A stretch of DNA of 64,000 nt, taken from Ceratobasidium sp. AG-K. Taxonomy: Eukaryota; Basidiomycota; Agaricomycetes; Cantharellales; Ceratobasidiaceae. The position numbers and the translations under genes were made by a program. The notes under the pieces are model-generated. The model did no database searches and was not told where the DNA came from. It was given only the letters and a program-made list of their open reading frames with translations. Numbering within the stretch: position 1 is the stretch's first letter; each line of letters opens with the position of its first letter. The stretch is taken from the NCBI GenBank assembly GCA_037039685.1, contig JAWNGF010000004.1, forward strand, positions 5,084,001-5,148,000. Direction: 5' to 3'. Of the stretch, positions 44,929 to 57,757 are shown in pieces.

Positions 44929-47900
44929 TCACGTTTTATCGACCACAGGTAAGCCCGAGTTGCGGCTCGAGTCTATGAATAACGAAAGTGGGCGTCTAGG
45001 AGTTCCATTGGTATTGTCCGAGCCTGCGTCTTTTCCAATCAATTTGCGAAGAAACCCAGAGGATCTCCTCCTTGTCAAGCCCGGAGATTGGGGTAATGGT
45101 GGTGCTGCAGTGCTGGGCGTCGGGGGTTGAACATTAATATTGAGGTTGCTGCTTTCTGCAGAGGGAACGGAGCTGTCAACCACTAAGGGGTCTGATGGTT
45201 TTGCGTGACGGTCGGGAGTTTGAGTGAGGAAATCTACAAGCACATTAGTTGGTTGCCGCGATTGATAAAGCCAAGTTGCTTACCAACAACAACAGACCAC
45301 AGATTATTCCCGCTCATCTTCGATTCCTCGCCGGGGTCACGATCTGCACATATCGCAAGCCTAAACTCAGGTGAGTGGATAGTGCCGTGAAGCAAACGTT
45401 TGACGCCTACTGTCTAGCCTCAGCGGTATCCCTCCGGCTGACAATCGAACTAGGCGGAGGGTTTTCACCCTCCAAAGCCCAACTCATACTCCATGTACTC
45501 GACCCCAGGTAAGTGACGCTACTCGATGGGCTTCCTCCATCCCCGTCCAGGACCTGGCTGTGGCGTGCAGATCCGCTTGCCAGCGCCCCATGCAATGCAC
45601 CCATGCTCTTTCTCGCTTCTTTGCGTGCAAGCTCCAAGTTCTTGACTCGCATCTTGGCAATACTCTTGATCGTGCCCGAGAACTTGGCATCCCATAGTGC
45701 CTGGCCCTCCAGGTAACGCTTCACGGCCACGGCGTTAATTGTTCCAATGTGATCGAGGGGCACGTTACATGCGGGAAGCTCTTCTTCAGGTTCCAGTGGA
45801 CGCAAGACACCAGACGTAGAGACACGCTCGCGGATCATCCCGTCCTTGAAGGGCGACTCGAACCTACTCCGGCCAATAGCTTGGGAGTTGTAGACCGATG
45901 GGTCACCAGCAGTGCCAACTCCAGCCGGAGGCTCGTTCTTGTCAAGGTTGAAACGAGGACCGGCAATATCCTCCGACTGCTCACGGAGCGGCGATGTCGG
46001 TGACATGGAAGCGGCACCAGGGCTGGTCGGTTCAGTTACCGAACGACGCGCAGTCCCACGGCGGAGTAAATTTGGTGAAAATGTGAAGACCTTTGGAGAG
46101 GTAAGAGACACTCGACGTGACATGGTTGCAGGCTGGACCGGCGGTGTTCCAGGCACGGATGGTGACCTGGACCTCATTGGCTGTTCGGGTGCCAAGAAGC
46201 CTGTCTCGGCTTCAGGTGAAAGGACGGCCTGTTCGTCGGGTAGCACGGGGGTTGGTGGGATCGATGGGGCGGCGTGACCGGTAACATGTTTGCAGAACAG
46301 GGCAATCTAGAATTTATATCAGCGGATGCGCAAGACTCAGTGGGAATGAAAACTCGCCGCCCGGTAGCAGTACTTGGCCTAAATCATAAAGTAAGCGCTG
46401 TGTCTATAATATTTCTCAAGGTACCCACCGGAGTTGTGAACGAAAAGAGTGGCAAAACATGGCACGTTTCTAAACAATGGTATGCATCAGCTGAACCTAC
46501 CCCATTAAGCATGCGGACGCACCATCATACACCTGCAAATGAACCAATGTTGGGGGATACCCCTTCTCCTCGATTCCTCGCAAACTCGGCAACAACTCTT
46601 TGGCCTCGGCTTTGACGGGATACCGGTCAGGGTGCGCAGCCTTGTGAGCGCTGTTCCTTGCAATCAGCCCGGGTTGGTCTAAAATGCGAACTCATACCCA
46701 CATATAAATTATTTCATCCCTCAGTACTTCCTTATCACTGGCCAGAACGAAGAGCGGGGGCAGGCCACCTAAATATCCCAGCGCAGGGCTAACCAATGGA
46801 TGCGTCAGCTGATGATTCCTATAAGTCCAGTTAGCCCGCATAATTCAAATCATATGTACAGCAAGGACATACTGGGCATAGAACTGGATCTGGGAGCGAA
46901 CTGTTTTTGTTTCGCCATCAATCTCGAGTTGGATCGCGCCCTTGGCTGGATCAACAGTCGACTGTCTTCTCGGCGCTTTTTTGGACGACAGGCTCGCCGC
47001 GCGTGAACGAGGTTGCTTGCGTTCGGTTTGGATTTGTGGAGGAGACTCAGTAAGGTTGGACAGCATCGGCTTCGGGCTCGGGTTTGGAGTCAGCGGAAGT
47101 GGTATATCTTCTGGCGCTGTTGTTTTAATCGTCCCTAGAAGATTTGAAGCCTGCATATCCAAACGGTCGTAAGATTCCAATTCATGAGGGCGCAACCCCT
47201 AGTATACTCACCGAACTAAGCCCTAACTCATTTGGCTCCGGAGGCTCAGGTATTGCGCCACCATCAACGGTGGGAGCTAACGTCGCACCCGGCGCAGGTG
47301 GAATATACGAGTTGCCCCTCGCCGTAGTCTTCTCCCCTCCATCTGCGTGCTCCTTGGTTCCTAAACTCTTGCGCCACCAACTTCGCCCAGACCCAGGTCC
47401 CAAACTCTTACTCCTCCATTTGCTCTTGGTGTCTTGAGCTTTTCGGCTGTTTTCGTTGACTAGCTTGGCTAGGTCAAGGTCGCTTTCTCCTCCGAGTCCG
47501 AGCTTGGATTTACCCTGCCTCACGACTTCGCGGACACGTTTCGTCATTCGACCTCGAAGCTGGGCAGTAAGCTCGTCTGATGGCGGAGGCCATAGTGTGG
47601 AGGGTTTGTGAAGCGAGAGGCCGTAGGGAGGAATAATGTCCTGCGTATAACGTTAGCTATGCGAGACCAAGGGCCAGGTAAGGCGCGTACGGTAGCAGTG
47701 TTAGTCAGCACACTTGGGAAACTATGCGTCAAATCACACCAAGGCGAGATGAGTATCCCCCCGGCGGGAGCCGGTAGTCCAACATCACGGATGATTTGAA
47801 GAAGAGCGAGTGTCATGCCTCCACCCGCCGAATCGCCTGTCAGGAACCGAATTGGGAAATAGATGACGAAAAAGCATCCCCAACCACGAGGCGGTTCAAA

Positions 47901-49578
47901 TTGAGCACGGTTATCAGAGGATCGAGTGTCACAATTTCTAGTCAGTGCTCGCTAAGCGAAGATCAGGACCAAGGTGCATACCTGCAATAATGACCATATT
48001 TGGCCGCACGGGAAGATGCTCCGCTCCAGGTGGAGGACGAATCAAGTACAGGTCTGGGTATTTTCATCTAGATTTTAGCGATCGCAGCGTACGATGCGCA
48101 AAAATGAATACTTACAAGCTGCCAAGCAGTCCTGCAACGCGCATGGAAAAGGGTATTGTGGTGCCAGGCGATAGTTTACAGCTAAAACCTTGGTGGTTAA
48201 CCCTAGTCTGGCTTTTAAGACGAAAGCTGAACAAACCGAACACGCGCCCGCCCATTTTTCGAGCATAACGTTGTACGCAGTATCGTTGTTGGTCCTAACC
48301 ACATATCAATTCACGATACGTAAAATTCGGATCTGCGGGGAACCTACCACTGAACCGAAATAGTAGCCTCCTCCGTGTATGTATCTACCAGCCATCAATC
48401 AGTGGCCTAGATGCCATAAGACTGCTGAATTATACATACAACATACACCTCATATCATCCATCTCAGGCTCATAGTGAGCCTCCTCATCCTCCTTGTTCG
48501 GATTGTCGGGTTCGGGTGCGGATGCAGACGTCTCGGGAATTGAGGCAGCAGGGGTGGGTAGCGCATCCGCAACGGCGGGAAGATGGTCGTTGCTCGTCGC
48601 TTGAGTAGACGCCTTATCCTCGGTTCGAAAAGTCCTATTCCCACCGGCCCTTGGAGGCTCATTGGCCTTGGGCCCAGTGCCCGCGCTTGTTGAAGGCCTT
48701 TTGAACGCACTCCCCTCTTTGACATCGCCTAGTTCGCCCGGCCTCGCCGTGCCTGTTCTAGACCTCCTTAAATCCGGCGTACTCCCCCTCCTGAGTGTCG
48801 GCCTCTCTTTGGTTGTGTTATTCCTTGTAGGGACAGTGCGGTTTCCAGCTTCGCCTCGAAGGGTGCCTTGTCGTCGGAGTTCAGAGTCATCTTGTCGTTG
48901 TTTGCGCCTTCTTTCAGCCTCGTGCCAGTCTCGCTTGACAGCTACCCATTGAGCATCTACACCTCGTACGCCTCGAACCTGCAGAAAGGCCGTCAGTGGA
49001 CAAGTAGGACACAAAGTTTATTTGGATAGCCGGAATGGATGCGAATTGTGGAACCGGATTTTGAAAAATGGGCGAGGATCAAGTTGGATGGAATGAATGA
49101 GAGTAACCAAGGCCTGGACTCACCTGCCACCATTTACTTCCTCCAACAGCCTCTGGGCCCCCAAGCGCCTGGAGTAGCAGTGGAGCAGCTTCGTCGCAGC
49201 ACGACAAGGGAATCAACACTTTCACGCAATGCACCCATGGTGGTGACGGGATCCGTGTGTTGGAAAACTGCTGGAGCTCCTCGACTATAATATTTAGCAA
49301 GTTTAGGAGGGTACGTAACTCGAACGAAGCCCAACGCGATATCACGTACCGGTGTGCTTCGTACTCTCTTCCAGAAATGACTAAATATTGTACGTCAGAG
49401 CACCCCAAGAATAGAGAACAAGGTGGCTAACCTTGACTACCGTGAAGGCCTCGTCAAATAGGAGTTCATCTCTCGCCTTGGAGTGGCGTGTGACATTGTG
49501 CCGCTCGAGGTAATGTTTAAATAAAGTGCCCAGCATGATGGGACCGAGCTTGACCCCCATAGTTGTAGTGAGGCTCAT
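44929..49578 (-). CDS. Alpha/beta-hydrolase, hormone-sensitive-lipase/AADAC type, with long inserts (about 19 exons)
   Basis: From the ATG at 49578 I could chain about 19 short exons to the stop at 44929, roughly 1,200 residues. Catalytic marks in order: H-G-G-G oxyanion motif (near 48380), [11 protein letters not shown] (near 48160), G-D-S-A-G-G nucleophile (near 47835), [10 protein letters not shown] acid (near 46730) and a histidine in C-H-V-L-P (near 46460). A ~230-residue basic, disordered insert precedes the acid and a ~430-residue Ser/Pro-rich tail follows the histidine. A further low-complexity block (48430-48990) precedes the oxyanion motif. One intron (about 46290-46345) appears to use a GC donor. 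The family hydrolyses esters or lipids; the substrate is unknown. Exon edges in the tail are less certain. Confidence 0.8.
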
Positions 49579-50390
49579 CTTGACTTGGGAGTGTCGGTTG
49601 AGAAGCCGGGGTAGATATGGTGCGAGAGATCGGTCGCCGCAGTGAATTGCCGAAGACCGAGCGCCGAGCGGGTCGCGCGGGGCGCCGGAGGATGAGTCAG
49701 CTTCGCCCTGAGGCTGAAATGTAAATAAACGCGCCACCTTTAATGCTAACGCTCACAACTATCACGATCTATTCTCATGTTCAGGAGGAGATCCAATCGC
49801 ATTCTCGCCTACGACGATACACAAGTCCATTTCCCAAAAGGTATTTTTTCATGGATACCGGGCTCACGACCAACTGGCGACCACCAGACTGTACTCTCAG
49901 GGCCGCGTTCGCTGTCATGACATGTGATTCCACTCCCCGGTCTGTGTTACCTGCGCGCAGCATCATAGCCTCTATCCACGAGTACTCTCGAATTCCCAAA
50001 ACCCCCCTGGTTGTTAATATTAGTGGCCCCGAATACGACACCAATTCCCGCCGACAGGACGCTCTGCACAGCACAAGTCTTTCAGCACACTAATTGTACC
50101 ATGCAAAGGCAAGCTTAATTCATGAGTTTATCTAACGTGAAGTACCGCTCCTCCTTTCGTCACTTCTGAGATGATGTTTTGGAGGGAGGGTAGGCAACGT
50201 GAAGCGTTCTCCTGGCTTCCTCGAGTCACGATAGCGTACAAAAATTGACAGAGTTTTCTCATAGCGTGTATGTAAAAAGAAGCATTCAAGCCCCTTCACA
50301 TTGCCCAACATGTAGCTGACTATTCGAGCTAAAGGTGTAATGTACTCTTTGGTTTATGCTGTGAAGTAACAGACCGTTCCCAGTAAATGG
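49579..50390. other. Intergenic
   Basis: About 800 bp: the promoter side of the hydrolase and the 3' side of the DUF6535-like gene. Short frames only; nothing supportable. Confidence 0.5.
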
Positions 50391-53300
50391 TCAGCCCTTC
50401 AACGTCAAAGTCCACCATTGTAGCCACCCACCGTGGTTCCCGATATGTGAATTGTCTGGTTCAAATAACCAGGCAATAGGTTGGTACAACCATGTTTCAC
50501 GGTCATCCAGTCTCTGCATGAACTCCTCGTACTCAGTTAGGAGGATATCTACTGTATGGGAAGATACGAATCGATCTCGCAACACCTGACATGTCATGGC
50601 TAGCACAGACGTATCCTGGTGCATCATGGCCAATATAGCCTGGTCGTATGATTCAATATTCAAAGTCATGACCCCGGTCCGTATGTGGCGCTGGAATGTC
50701 GAAGCCGCGCGAATGAACGATTCTGAAATGATTCCATGCTCGCAGTCGGCGACTGGTAAGTGATTCAAGGCAGCTCCAATTAATTGTAAGAAATGAGGGA
50801 GAGAAACTTTGGAGCACAGCCGTTCCCAGTCCCGGAAATCGGGAACTTTTCCGAGGCAAGATTCAAGTAGATGAATAGTGAGCTTGGTCAATATCGGGGC
50901 ATACTCTGTTTTTCCTCCAATAGCTGCCAGTACTGTTAAATGATCCAAGCTCTCCAAAGGGTTTATATTCCATCCCATTTGTCCTCTTAGTATTCGGTCG
51001 ACAGTGCAATCGAATTCGTCATGTAGCCTCGGAACTTGCGACCAAATCTGGAGAACCGCCTGGAAAACCTGACCGTGACTTTCGTTCACCTCATGCATAA
51101 CAGTTTTCCCGCCAGGACTTGTAATGACATTCAGCCACTGAATCAGCGGTTTAAGTAATTCTGCGTTATCTTCTTGTGCGCCCCGGTATAGAAGAAGCCT
51201 TTGGATTGCAGAAAACTCGAAGACACCCCCAGCCCGTGAGGAATTTTGTCCAAGGGTTCCCTTACTGGCAAATTGATAGAGGACCTGAAGTGCGCGGGCC
51301 GAAATCATCCCAGCCCCTCTACAACCAGCGCATAAGTTATCGACCAAAGCAAGTGTAAGGAGTTGCCTTGTGTTCCATACGCCTAGGTCATGAGCATCCA
51401 ATGCATACATATTGGGAGGTTGCGACCAGAAGCGCGCGACTTCAAGTGCCTCAACTATGCGCGCGTCCTGTCGGACCCCTGAATTTTCAGCACTAAGATT
51501 GATCCATTGTGGAACAAGGACTCGCGCTGCAGTAGATAAGGCATGTGTTGCAGCTCGAGCGAGTTCGGGAGAGTCAGTGCAATCCGTGAGGCAAGCAATA
51601 CGCATCAGTGGAACCAGGAGCCCATCCGAATCCCCAATATCAAAAAATGGGATGTATTCCCAGATTCCCGCACCAGCCAAGGAAGACACAAAGTTCAGGG
51701 GCAGTATTCCATCAGCGGACTGTGGGTGGTGAGTACTCAGCGACGTATCAGGGTTGAGGACCGAGCACGCCAAACCCGAACGAATTGATTCCAGTAGGTC
51801 AATCAAAGCGTCGGTGCGGATACCCAGATGCCCGTCAGCATATAACGAGAGCTCTATCCCAGCACGGAATAGTGCACGGCTGAAACGTGCGCGAAGATCA
51901 AACAGCGACATCGCCTCCATACCAAATTCAATTGGGTTTATGACTGTCCAGCTCTCATTTGTAGTCCTATCCGAACCACCAGTGCGTTCCGTTGGCACTG
52001 TGGCTGCTAGCGGGTCGCTTGAACGATGCGATGACGCCGCGATTCCGGTCAATCGAATCTCCGTGGCCGTTAGAAGACTAAACGCGTCAGCTGTAAGGTA
52101 AGGACTATTTTCTGTCCAGGCATAGTCAAGCGCAGCAAACGCGGCCTGGCCGGGGGTCTCTCTCAACCACTGATTCAATTGCTTTCAGAACGGAAAGGCA
52201 ATCGGAGTAAAGTACAAACGTACAATTTGAGTATACGATTCGGCGGAGTTTGACTCCAAGTATGTCACTAGGTGGGGCAAAGCGCTTGCATATCTTGAAA
52301 CCGAAAATCCTTCGCTGGGTGAAAGCTGCCTATTATCCGGTTTCAGGACCTGGGCAATCCGCTCGCACACAGCCTGAAGCATGTTGGTAATGCTGGCATA
52401 GTGAGACGCTGAACCCGTAAGCGTGGATAGTTGCAGATGACTGTCTCCTGTGAGTGTGTCAAGATCCCCAAACTGCGAGGGAGAGTGTTTTATCCCCGCA
52501 AGAGCTTGGTATGAGCAGTCGGAAGTTACCTTATCTCGCGCATTCTTGGCGAGCCATTGCAACGCCTGGAGAACCGCGGATAATGATGTTACGTGAATCT
52601 GGATATAGGAGGTTGAGGCGAAGGCAACTTGGATGTACTTTGACACCTGTGTTGCATACGGGCAGAATTCGGACTTTGCAGCAAGAAATGCAGTTCCAAT
52701 GTAAAAAATGGCGGTTGTTCCAACCACAACCATAATTACGATCGCGATAGCGTAGTCGAGTGTCCAGAGATATACTGACAACCCAGCCGAGAACAATAGT
52801 AGTGCAAAGTGCAGTATCGTAGGGAGAAAGTCAATTATGTGAAAAGCGTACCATCGTCTCCATCCCACAAGCCTCTGCTGATGTAACAAGGCGTGGGCGT
52901 AGAAGGATCGGGGCCGCGATGAAACAAAGGCGGTGAGCCACTCTTTGGCGAGCATAGCGATCAAGGCGGCAGAGAGAGATAATCCAAGAGACAGGAACCA
53001 GAGACCATTGATCCAACGAGCGTATACCGGAGCTTCAAAAGCGGGAATTTCAACAAGTGGGGACGTAGCTTGGGGACGGCCCTCTTCTAATCGTTGCTGA
53101 GACTGTGCGATATGTAGAAGAAGTGCTAGTGAGGCCTCTGCTGGGTCCCGCTCCAGCATGTTTGTTGATTCGATAAGAAACCCCGTCACAACTGCTGAAA
53201 ATAAACCAGCCTTGGATAGCGAACCGGTTTTAATATGACTGGTCCCTGCCCCATAAAGGTTGCTTACAAAAAGTAGCATCATATCAAGATTTCTGTTCCT

Positions 53301-53658
53301 CCCGTCGACCATCTCACTATCAAAGTCCTTTGCTTCCTCGTGATATAACTCCCATATTGTTGAATCTGGTGCTAGCTCTTCACCAATCTTGTCTTCCGCA
53401 AGGCGCTCATCTGCCCTGCGACGGCCTGTATTATTGAGAAAATGTAGGATGTTATCACCGTTTGGTTTTTTAAAGTTACATTGGGATTGGTTTTGCATAT
53501 TCTGAGGCTTTGGGTTGGTTCGGGTGCATTTCGTCAGTGTTAGGCACTTCAATTGCACTTAGACTAACACTTTTATCGACTGTATCCCTGGACTGAATCA
53601 CTTCTCTTACCCCTGCTATCTTTATAGCGGGTAACTGTACAGTCTCTTCAGGTTCCAT
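50391..53658 (-). CDS. DUF6535-like multi-span membrane protein, copy 1 (four exons)
   Basis: Exons 53658-53569, 53507-53268, 53210-52224 and 52181-50391 encode 1,035 residues; introns are 42-61 bp and all phases agree. The N-terminal third holds W-E-L-Y-x-E-E-A-K-D-F-D and three to four hydrophobic spans (L-W-F-L-S-L-G-L-S-L; F-L-P-T-I-L-H-x-x-L-L-L-F-S; a V/I-rich span) with R-W-I-N-G-L-W between, matching my memory of DUF6535 proteins abundant in Rhizoctonia. The remaining ~700 residues are helical and undescribed. The upstream in-frame non-ATG extension was not used. Tandem partner at 54520-57757. Function unknown; a membrane sensor role would be a guess. Confidence 0.8.
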
Positions 53659-53701
53659 AACTGGCTGCTTCGTCGACTCAATGTATTTGGGTGGTGGAGG
53701 G

Positions 53702-53806
53702 CTCAGCAAAAATCGAAATTGCTACGGGGCGCTCCGGAGCCTACGGAGCGCTCACTAGCAAAACCGAGCTACGGAGCGCTCCGCAGCATTTTACATTTTT
53801 GCTGAG
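53702..53806. mobile_element. Small inverted-repeat element (MITE-like)
   Basis: 105 bp bounded by a perfect 12-bp inverted repeat, CTCAGCAAAAAT at 53702-53713 and ATTTTTGCTGAG at 53795-53806. The inside is filled with GGAGCGCTCC-type palindromes. It lies 44 bp upstream of the copy 1 start codon. No clear target duplication and no transposase. Confidence 0.45.
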
Positions 53807-54519
53807 GGTTTGTTTGAACACGTTTAGCGCCTTGATTTACTTCCGGAGGTGGTTGATCAGACTTATCGTCCGGCCGCGGAAAAATCCTCGACCGCAATTC
53901 TTCCCAACTACTCTATATCGATATCGCATTTGAACCTTTACTCGATCTACTCCCTCCCCCTGTAAATCTGTCTGGATTTCACCGAGAAAACTGTGCGAAT
54001 TCAGGTGTAATCCGGGCAAAACGGCGGATAACACCGGGTTACACGTCCCTGGGTGTAGCCCTACCCTACTCGACTTGGTGGGTAAATTACATATTCTCAT
54101 TTTTCCTGACGATGTCAGGTCCGTAGGTATTAGGTGGCGCCTCAGGCTGTCACCCGACGCCACACAAATCCAAACCAAGTCGCAACCGTTTTCACGAGAA
54201 TAATAATCTGGCGATGAGATTGACACTTTGCTCTTGGACGCTAGATTCAACTAAGGACCATGAAAGTAATTGCATGCGGTTAAGTCCCGTACGGTTGTAG
54301 CTACATATACTGATTCGAAGCGACATCTTGAACACGCGAAATATTTATAATCGTGAATTGTGTGAGGTGATTTAGGTAGACATCTCATTTCAGCCCTAAC
54401 TTACAGACTGAAAGCGTGGTATGAGCTTGAGTTATTGGGAATTGCCAAGTATACCACAGAGAAAGTCAATTCTTCGACGATAAGAATTTGCTCTGTAATT
54501 ACTGACCTTCTCTGTAAAG
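53807..54519. other. Intergenic between the tandem DUF6535-like genes
   Basis: About 710 bp. Holds a hairpin at 54005-54044 (GTGTAATCCGG pairing with CCGGGTTACAC). The minus-strand open frame at 53837-54250 shows no family resemblance and is probably chance. Confidence 0.5.
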
Positions 54520-57500
54520 CTAGACACTGTCTTGTTCAAACATCCAACGAAGGGGCATATACGCCCAGCTCTCAGGGTCTTCTGCTATTTGAGCATACTC
54601 TTCGTACTTCAATAGAAGGCTGAGCGTTATCGGCGAGTGATCCGATTGAGTTTGTAGAACGTGGCAAACCAAGTGGAAAACGCCTTTGTTGTAAGAAGCA
54701 ACCTCTTTTGTGATGGATCCAGCTTGTATGCGCTTCTGGAAGGCGTAAGCGGCACTTACAAAGGCCTGAGACAGGAGCACATGTTCGGGAGTTTCTTCTG
54801 GAGGATTACTTAGTGCAGGTCCTACTATCTGTAAAAAGTACGGCAACGTGAGCCTGTGTGGTAATTCCTCCCAGTCGTGGGTGCTGGCATCATCTCCAAG
54901 GAAGGACGAGACCATCCGTGTGACAAGCTTGACCAACTTGGGTGCGTATTCCGGACAGCGTGCAATATCGACTAGCAGCGAAAACCCATCTAAACTCCAG
55001 AGTGACTCCAGGGCGTCGCTCATTGCCCCTCCAAGGATCTGATCAATAATGGCACTCAGTTCGGAGTCCAGTCCTGGTACAACCGTCCATGTTTTCAAGA
55101 ATACGTGAAAGATGTCTGTGTTGTGCCATCGCCTTTTCCTCCTGGCAGATTGTATCATTGTAGTTCCGCTTAGCTTTGATGTAATAGTTAGCCAGTGAAT
55201 CAGGTGTTTCAATGCTCTTGAGCCCGGCAGGTTTCCTTCAACGCATGACAGTCGAATAAGCCTCAAGACCAGAGCATAGCATTCAGCCATTGCATTCCAG
55301 GCGCAAGTCTGGCCTAGCATCCGATCCCCCGTGAATTTGCATAACAGCTGTAAGGTATGGTCGGAGAGTTGTTGGGCTCCCTGGCATTCAATGCACGATC
55401 CAGCAATCAAAGCAATCACGAGGAGTTGTTTCATATTCCAGACACCCAGATCAAATGGGGTACTGGTAGAAATGTCGCAGCATTCCGGCCATAAGTTCTT
55501 TATATCGTCGAGTGCACCTTCAATGAAAGGCAGTTTCCTCCCTCCCGAGCTCTCAGTGCTCAACCTGAGCCATTGCGTAAGCAGAAGAGGTGCTGCAACG
55601 GATAGCGTGTGCATTGCAGTCTGGGCTAGTTCTGAGGATTCACTTGCATTGGCAGAGCATGCAACGCGCATAAGTCCCACCAAGAGTCCATCCTCATCTC
55701 CAATGTCCAGCGACTTGAGGAACTGGTTAATCCCAGCGCCTGCTATTGAGGAATAGAAAATGGGGATCGCCTCACTGTACTCGCTCTGCTTGTGGTGAGT
55801 GCTCATCGATGTGGTAGGGTTGAGGGGGGAGCATGATAAGCCGTAACGAATCGATTTTAAAAGGTAAACAAGTGCGTCTGTACGAGCGTCGACGAACCCT
55901 TCAGCATAGTATTGAAGTTCTAAAGCCGCCCGGAACAAGGCCCTACTGAAACGCGCACGAAGATCGAATAATGGAACAACGGCTGCCCCGCTATCAAATT
56001 CAGTTGATTCGACAACTGACCAATCTTGGATAGAAATACTACTAGCATCCTTGATCCCTGGCGGCGAGTTGGTATTGTCTGAAGGTGTGTCTAATGGACT
56101 GTGACGAGACGCTGCGATCTCAACAAGCCGAAGCTCTGTCGCGGTCAACAAGACATAGGTATCAGCGGTAAGATAAGGACCGTCGTTGCTCCAGGCTTTG
56201 TCAAGCGCAGCAAGAGCGAATTCACAAGGAGAACCTTGTACACCCTTGACATATGGATTTTTAGTAAATAGAGTTTGCAATTACAACTGCTAACTTACGG
56301 TCTGAGCCCAGATTTTGAGCGCATCACTCCTTCCCGGCGCTGGTTTAATTGAACACTTTCCCAAAAGCTCTACCAAGTGCGGTAATGCACCAGTACATCT
56401 TGAAACCGAGACTCCTTGCACAGCCGAAAGCTGTCGATAACCGGGGTCCAACATTTCCGTGATGCGCTGACATACTCCCCGAAACATGTGAGCCAGCTGA
56501 GTATGTTGATCCTGCGAAAGTATAAAAGTGGTTGGTCTCAAACAGCCGTCGTTTTTTTCGGTCACTTTTGGATCCACAACTCGAGCAGGCAAGGCATCGA
56601 TTCCAGCGAGGGCTTGGTAGGAACAGTTTACGGTGATTTGGTCCCGTGCGTTTTGACCCAGCCATTCCAGAGTCTCTAGTACCTCCCAGAACGTCACTGC
56701 GGGGCTTTGAGTCATAGAAGCCGAAATAAATGCGGCCCGTATGTAGCTTGATACTTGTGTCGCATATGGGCAGAACGGTGACCTTGAAGCGAGCACAGCA
56801 GTCGTGAGATAGAACGCGACGGTGACCCCAACTACGATTATTATCGTAATTGCGATCGCATAGTCAAGCGACCATAGATAAACCGCTAGGCCGACCGAGA
56901 ATAGCAGCAGCGAGAGGTGCAATATAGTAGGGAGAAAGTCGATGAAATGAAAGGCATATCCTTGCCTCCATCCTTTCAGTCGTCGCTGATGCAGTATGGC
57001 GTGCTCAAAGGGGGATCGAGGCCTTGAAGCCGTGAATGCTCTAAGCCATTCTTTAGCCAGCATAGCAGTCAATGCAGCGCAGAGTGAGAGCCCCAATGAT
57101 AAGAACCAAAGACCGTTGACCCAGCGAGCATACATTGGAACTTCAAATGGAGGAAGATCGACAAGTGGGGATTCCCGTCGAGGAGTGCCTTCTTCCAATC
57201 GTTGTTGGGATTGTGCAATATAAAGGAGAAGAGTCAACGAAGCTTCCGCTGGATCTTGCTCTAGCATGCTTTTTGATTCGACGAGGAAGCCAGTCACAAC
57301 TGCTGAAAATAAACCAGCCTGTAGGGTGATGAGACTACCGACAGATTCAACAGGTAAAATATCTCACGAAAAGTAGCATCATGTCCAGATTTTTGTTCCT
57401 GCCGTCGATCATCTCGTTGTCAAAGTCCTTTGCTTCTTCTTGGTATAGCTCCCATATCGTGGATTCAGGCGCTAGTTCTTCTCCAAATTTATCCTCGGCA

Positions 57501-57757
57501 AAACGCTCGTCGGCTTTACGACGACCACTACTAGTGGAAAATGTGGCGGTCTCGGGTTTTTGTAATGGTATATCATGATTGTGTGAGCCTAATCCTTTAC
57601 TTGTGGGCTGTTACGAAGTAGTAAATACCATCAGCACTGGGCTCAAGTATGCGTGGTATACACTTACGTCCGTCGTGTCCGAGTCGGTGGTTCGTAGTAC
57701 TTCCTTGAGCCCTACGATCTGAATATCGGGTAGCCACTTGACTTCTTCGTGCAACAT
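54520..57757 (-). CDS. DUF6535-like multi-span membrane protein, copy 2 (four exons)
   Basis: Exons 57757-57668, 57607-57368, 57318-56299 and 56244-54520 encode 1,024 residues; introns are 49-60 bp. The first two exons are exactly as long as in copy 1 (90 and 240 bp) and all three intron positions correspond, so the pair arose by tandem duplication. The same motifs appear: W-E-L-Y-Q-E-E-A-K-D-F-D, the hydrophobic spans and the L-T-A-D-T-Y region. The two proteins are clearly similar but well diverged, so the duplication is not recent. Both frames are intact. Function unknown. Confidence 0.8.

Noticed and set aside
53837..54250. 137-codon minus-strand gene
   Set aside because: Biased composition, no family resemblance, no supporting splice context; it lies in the intergenic gap.
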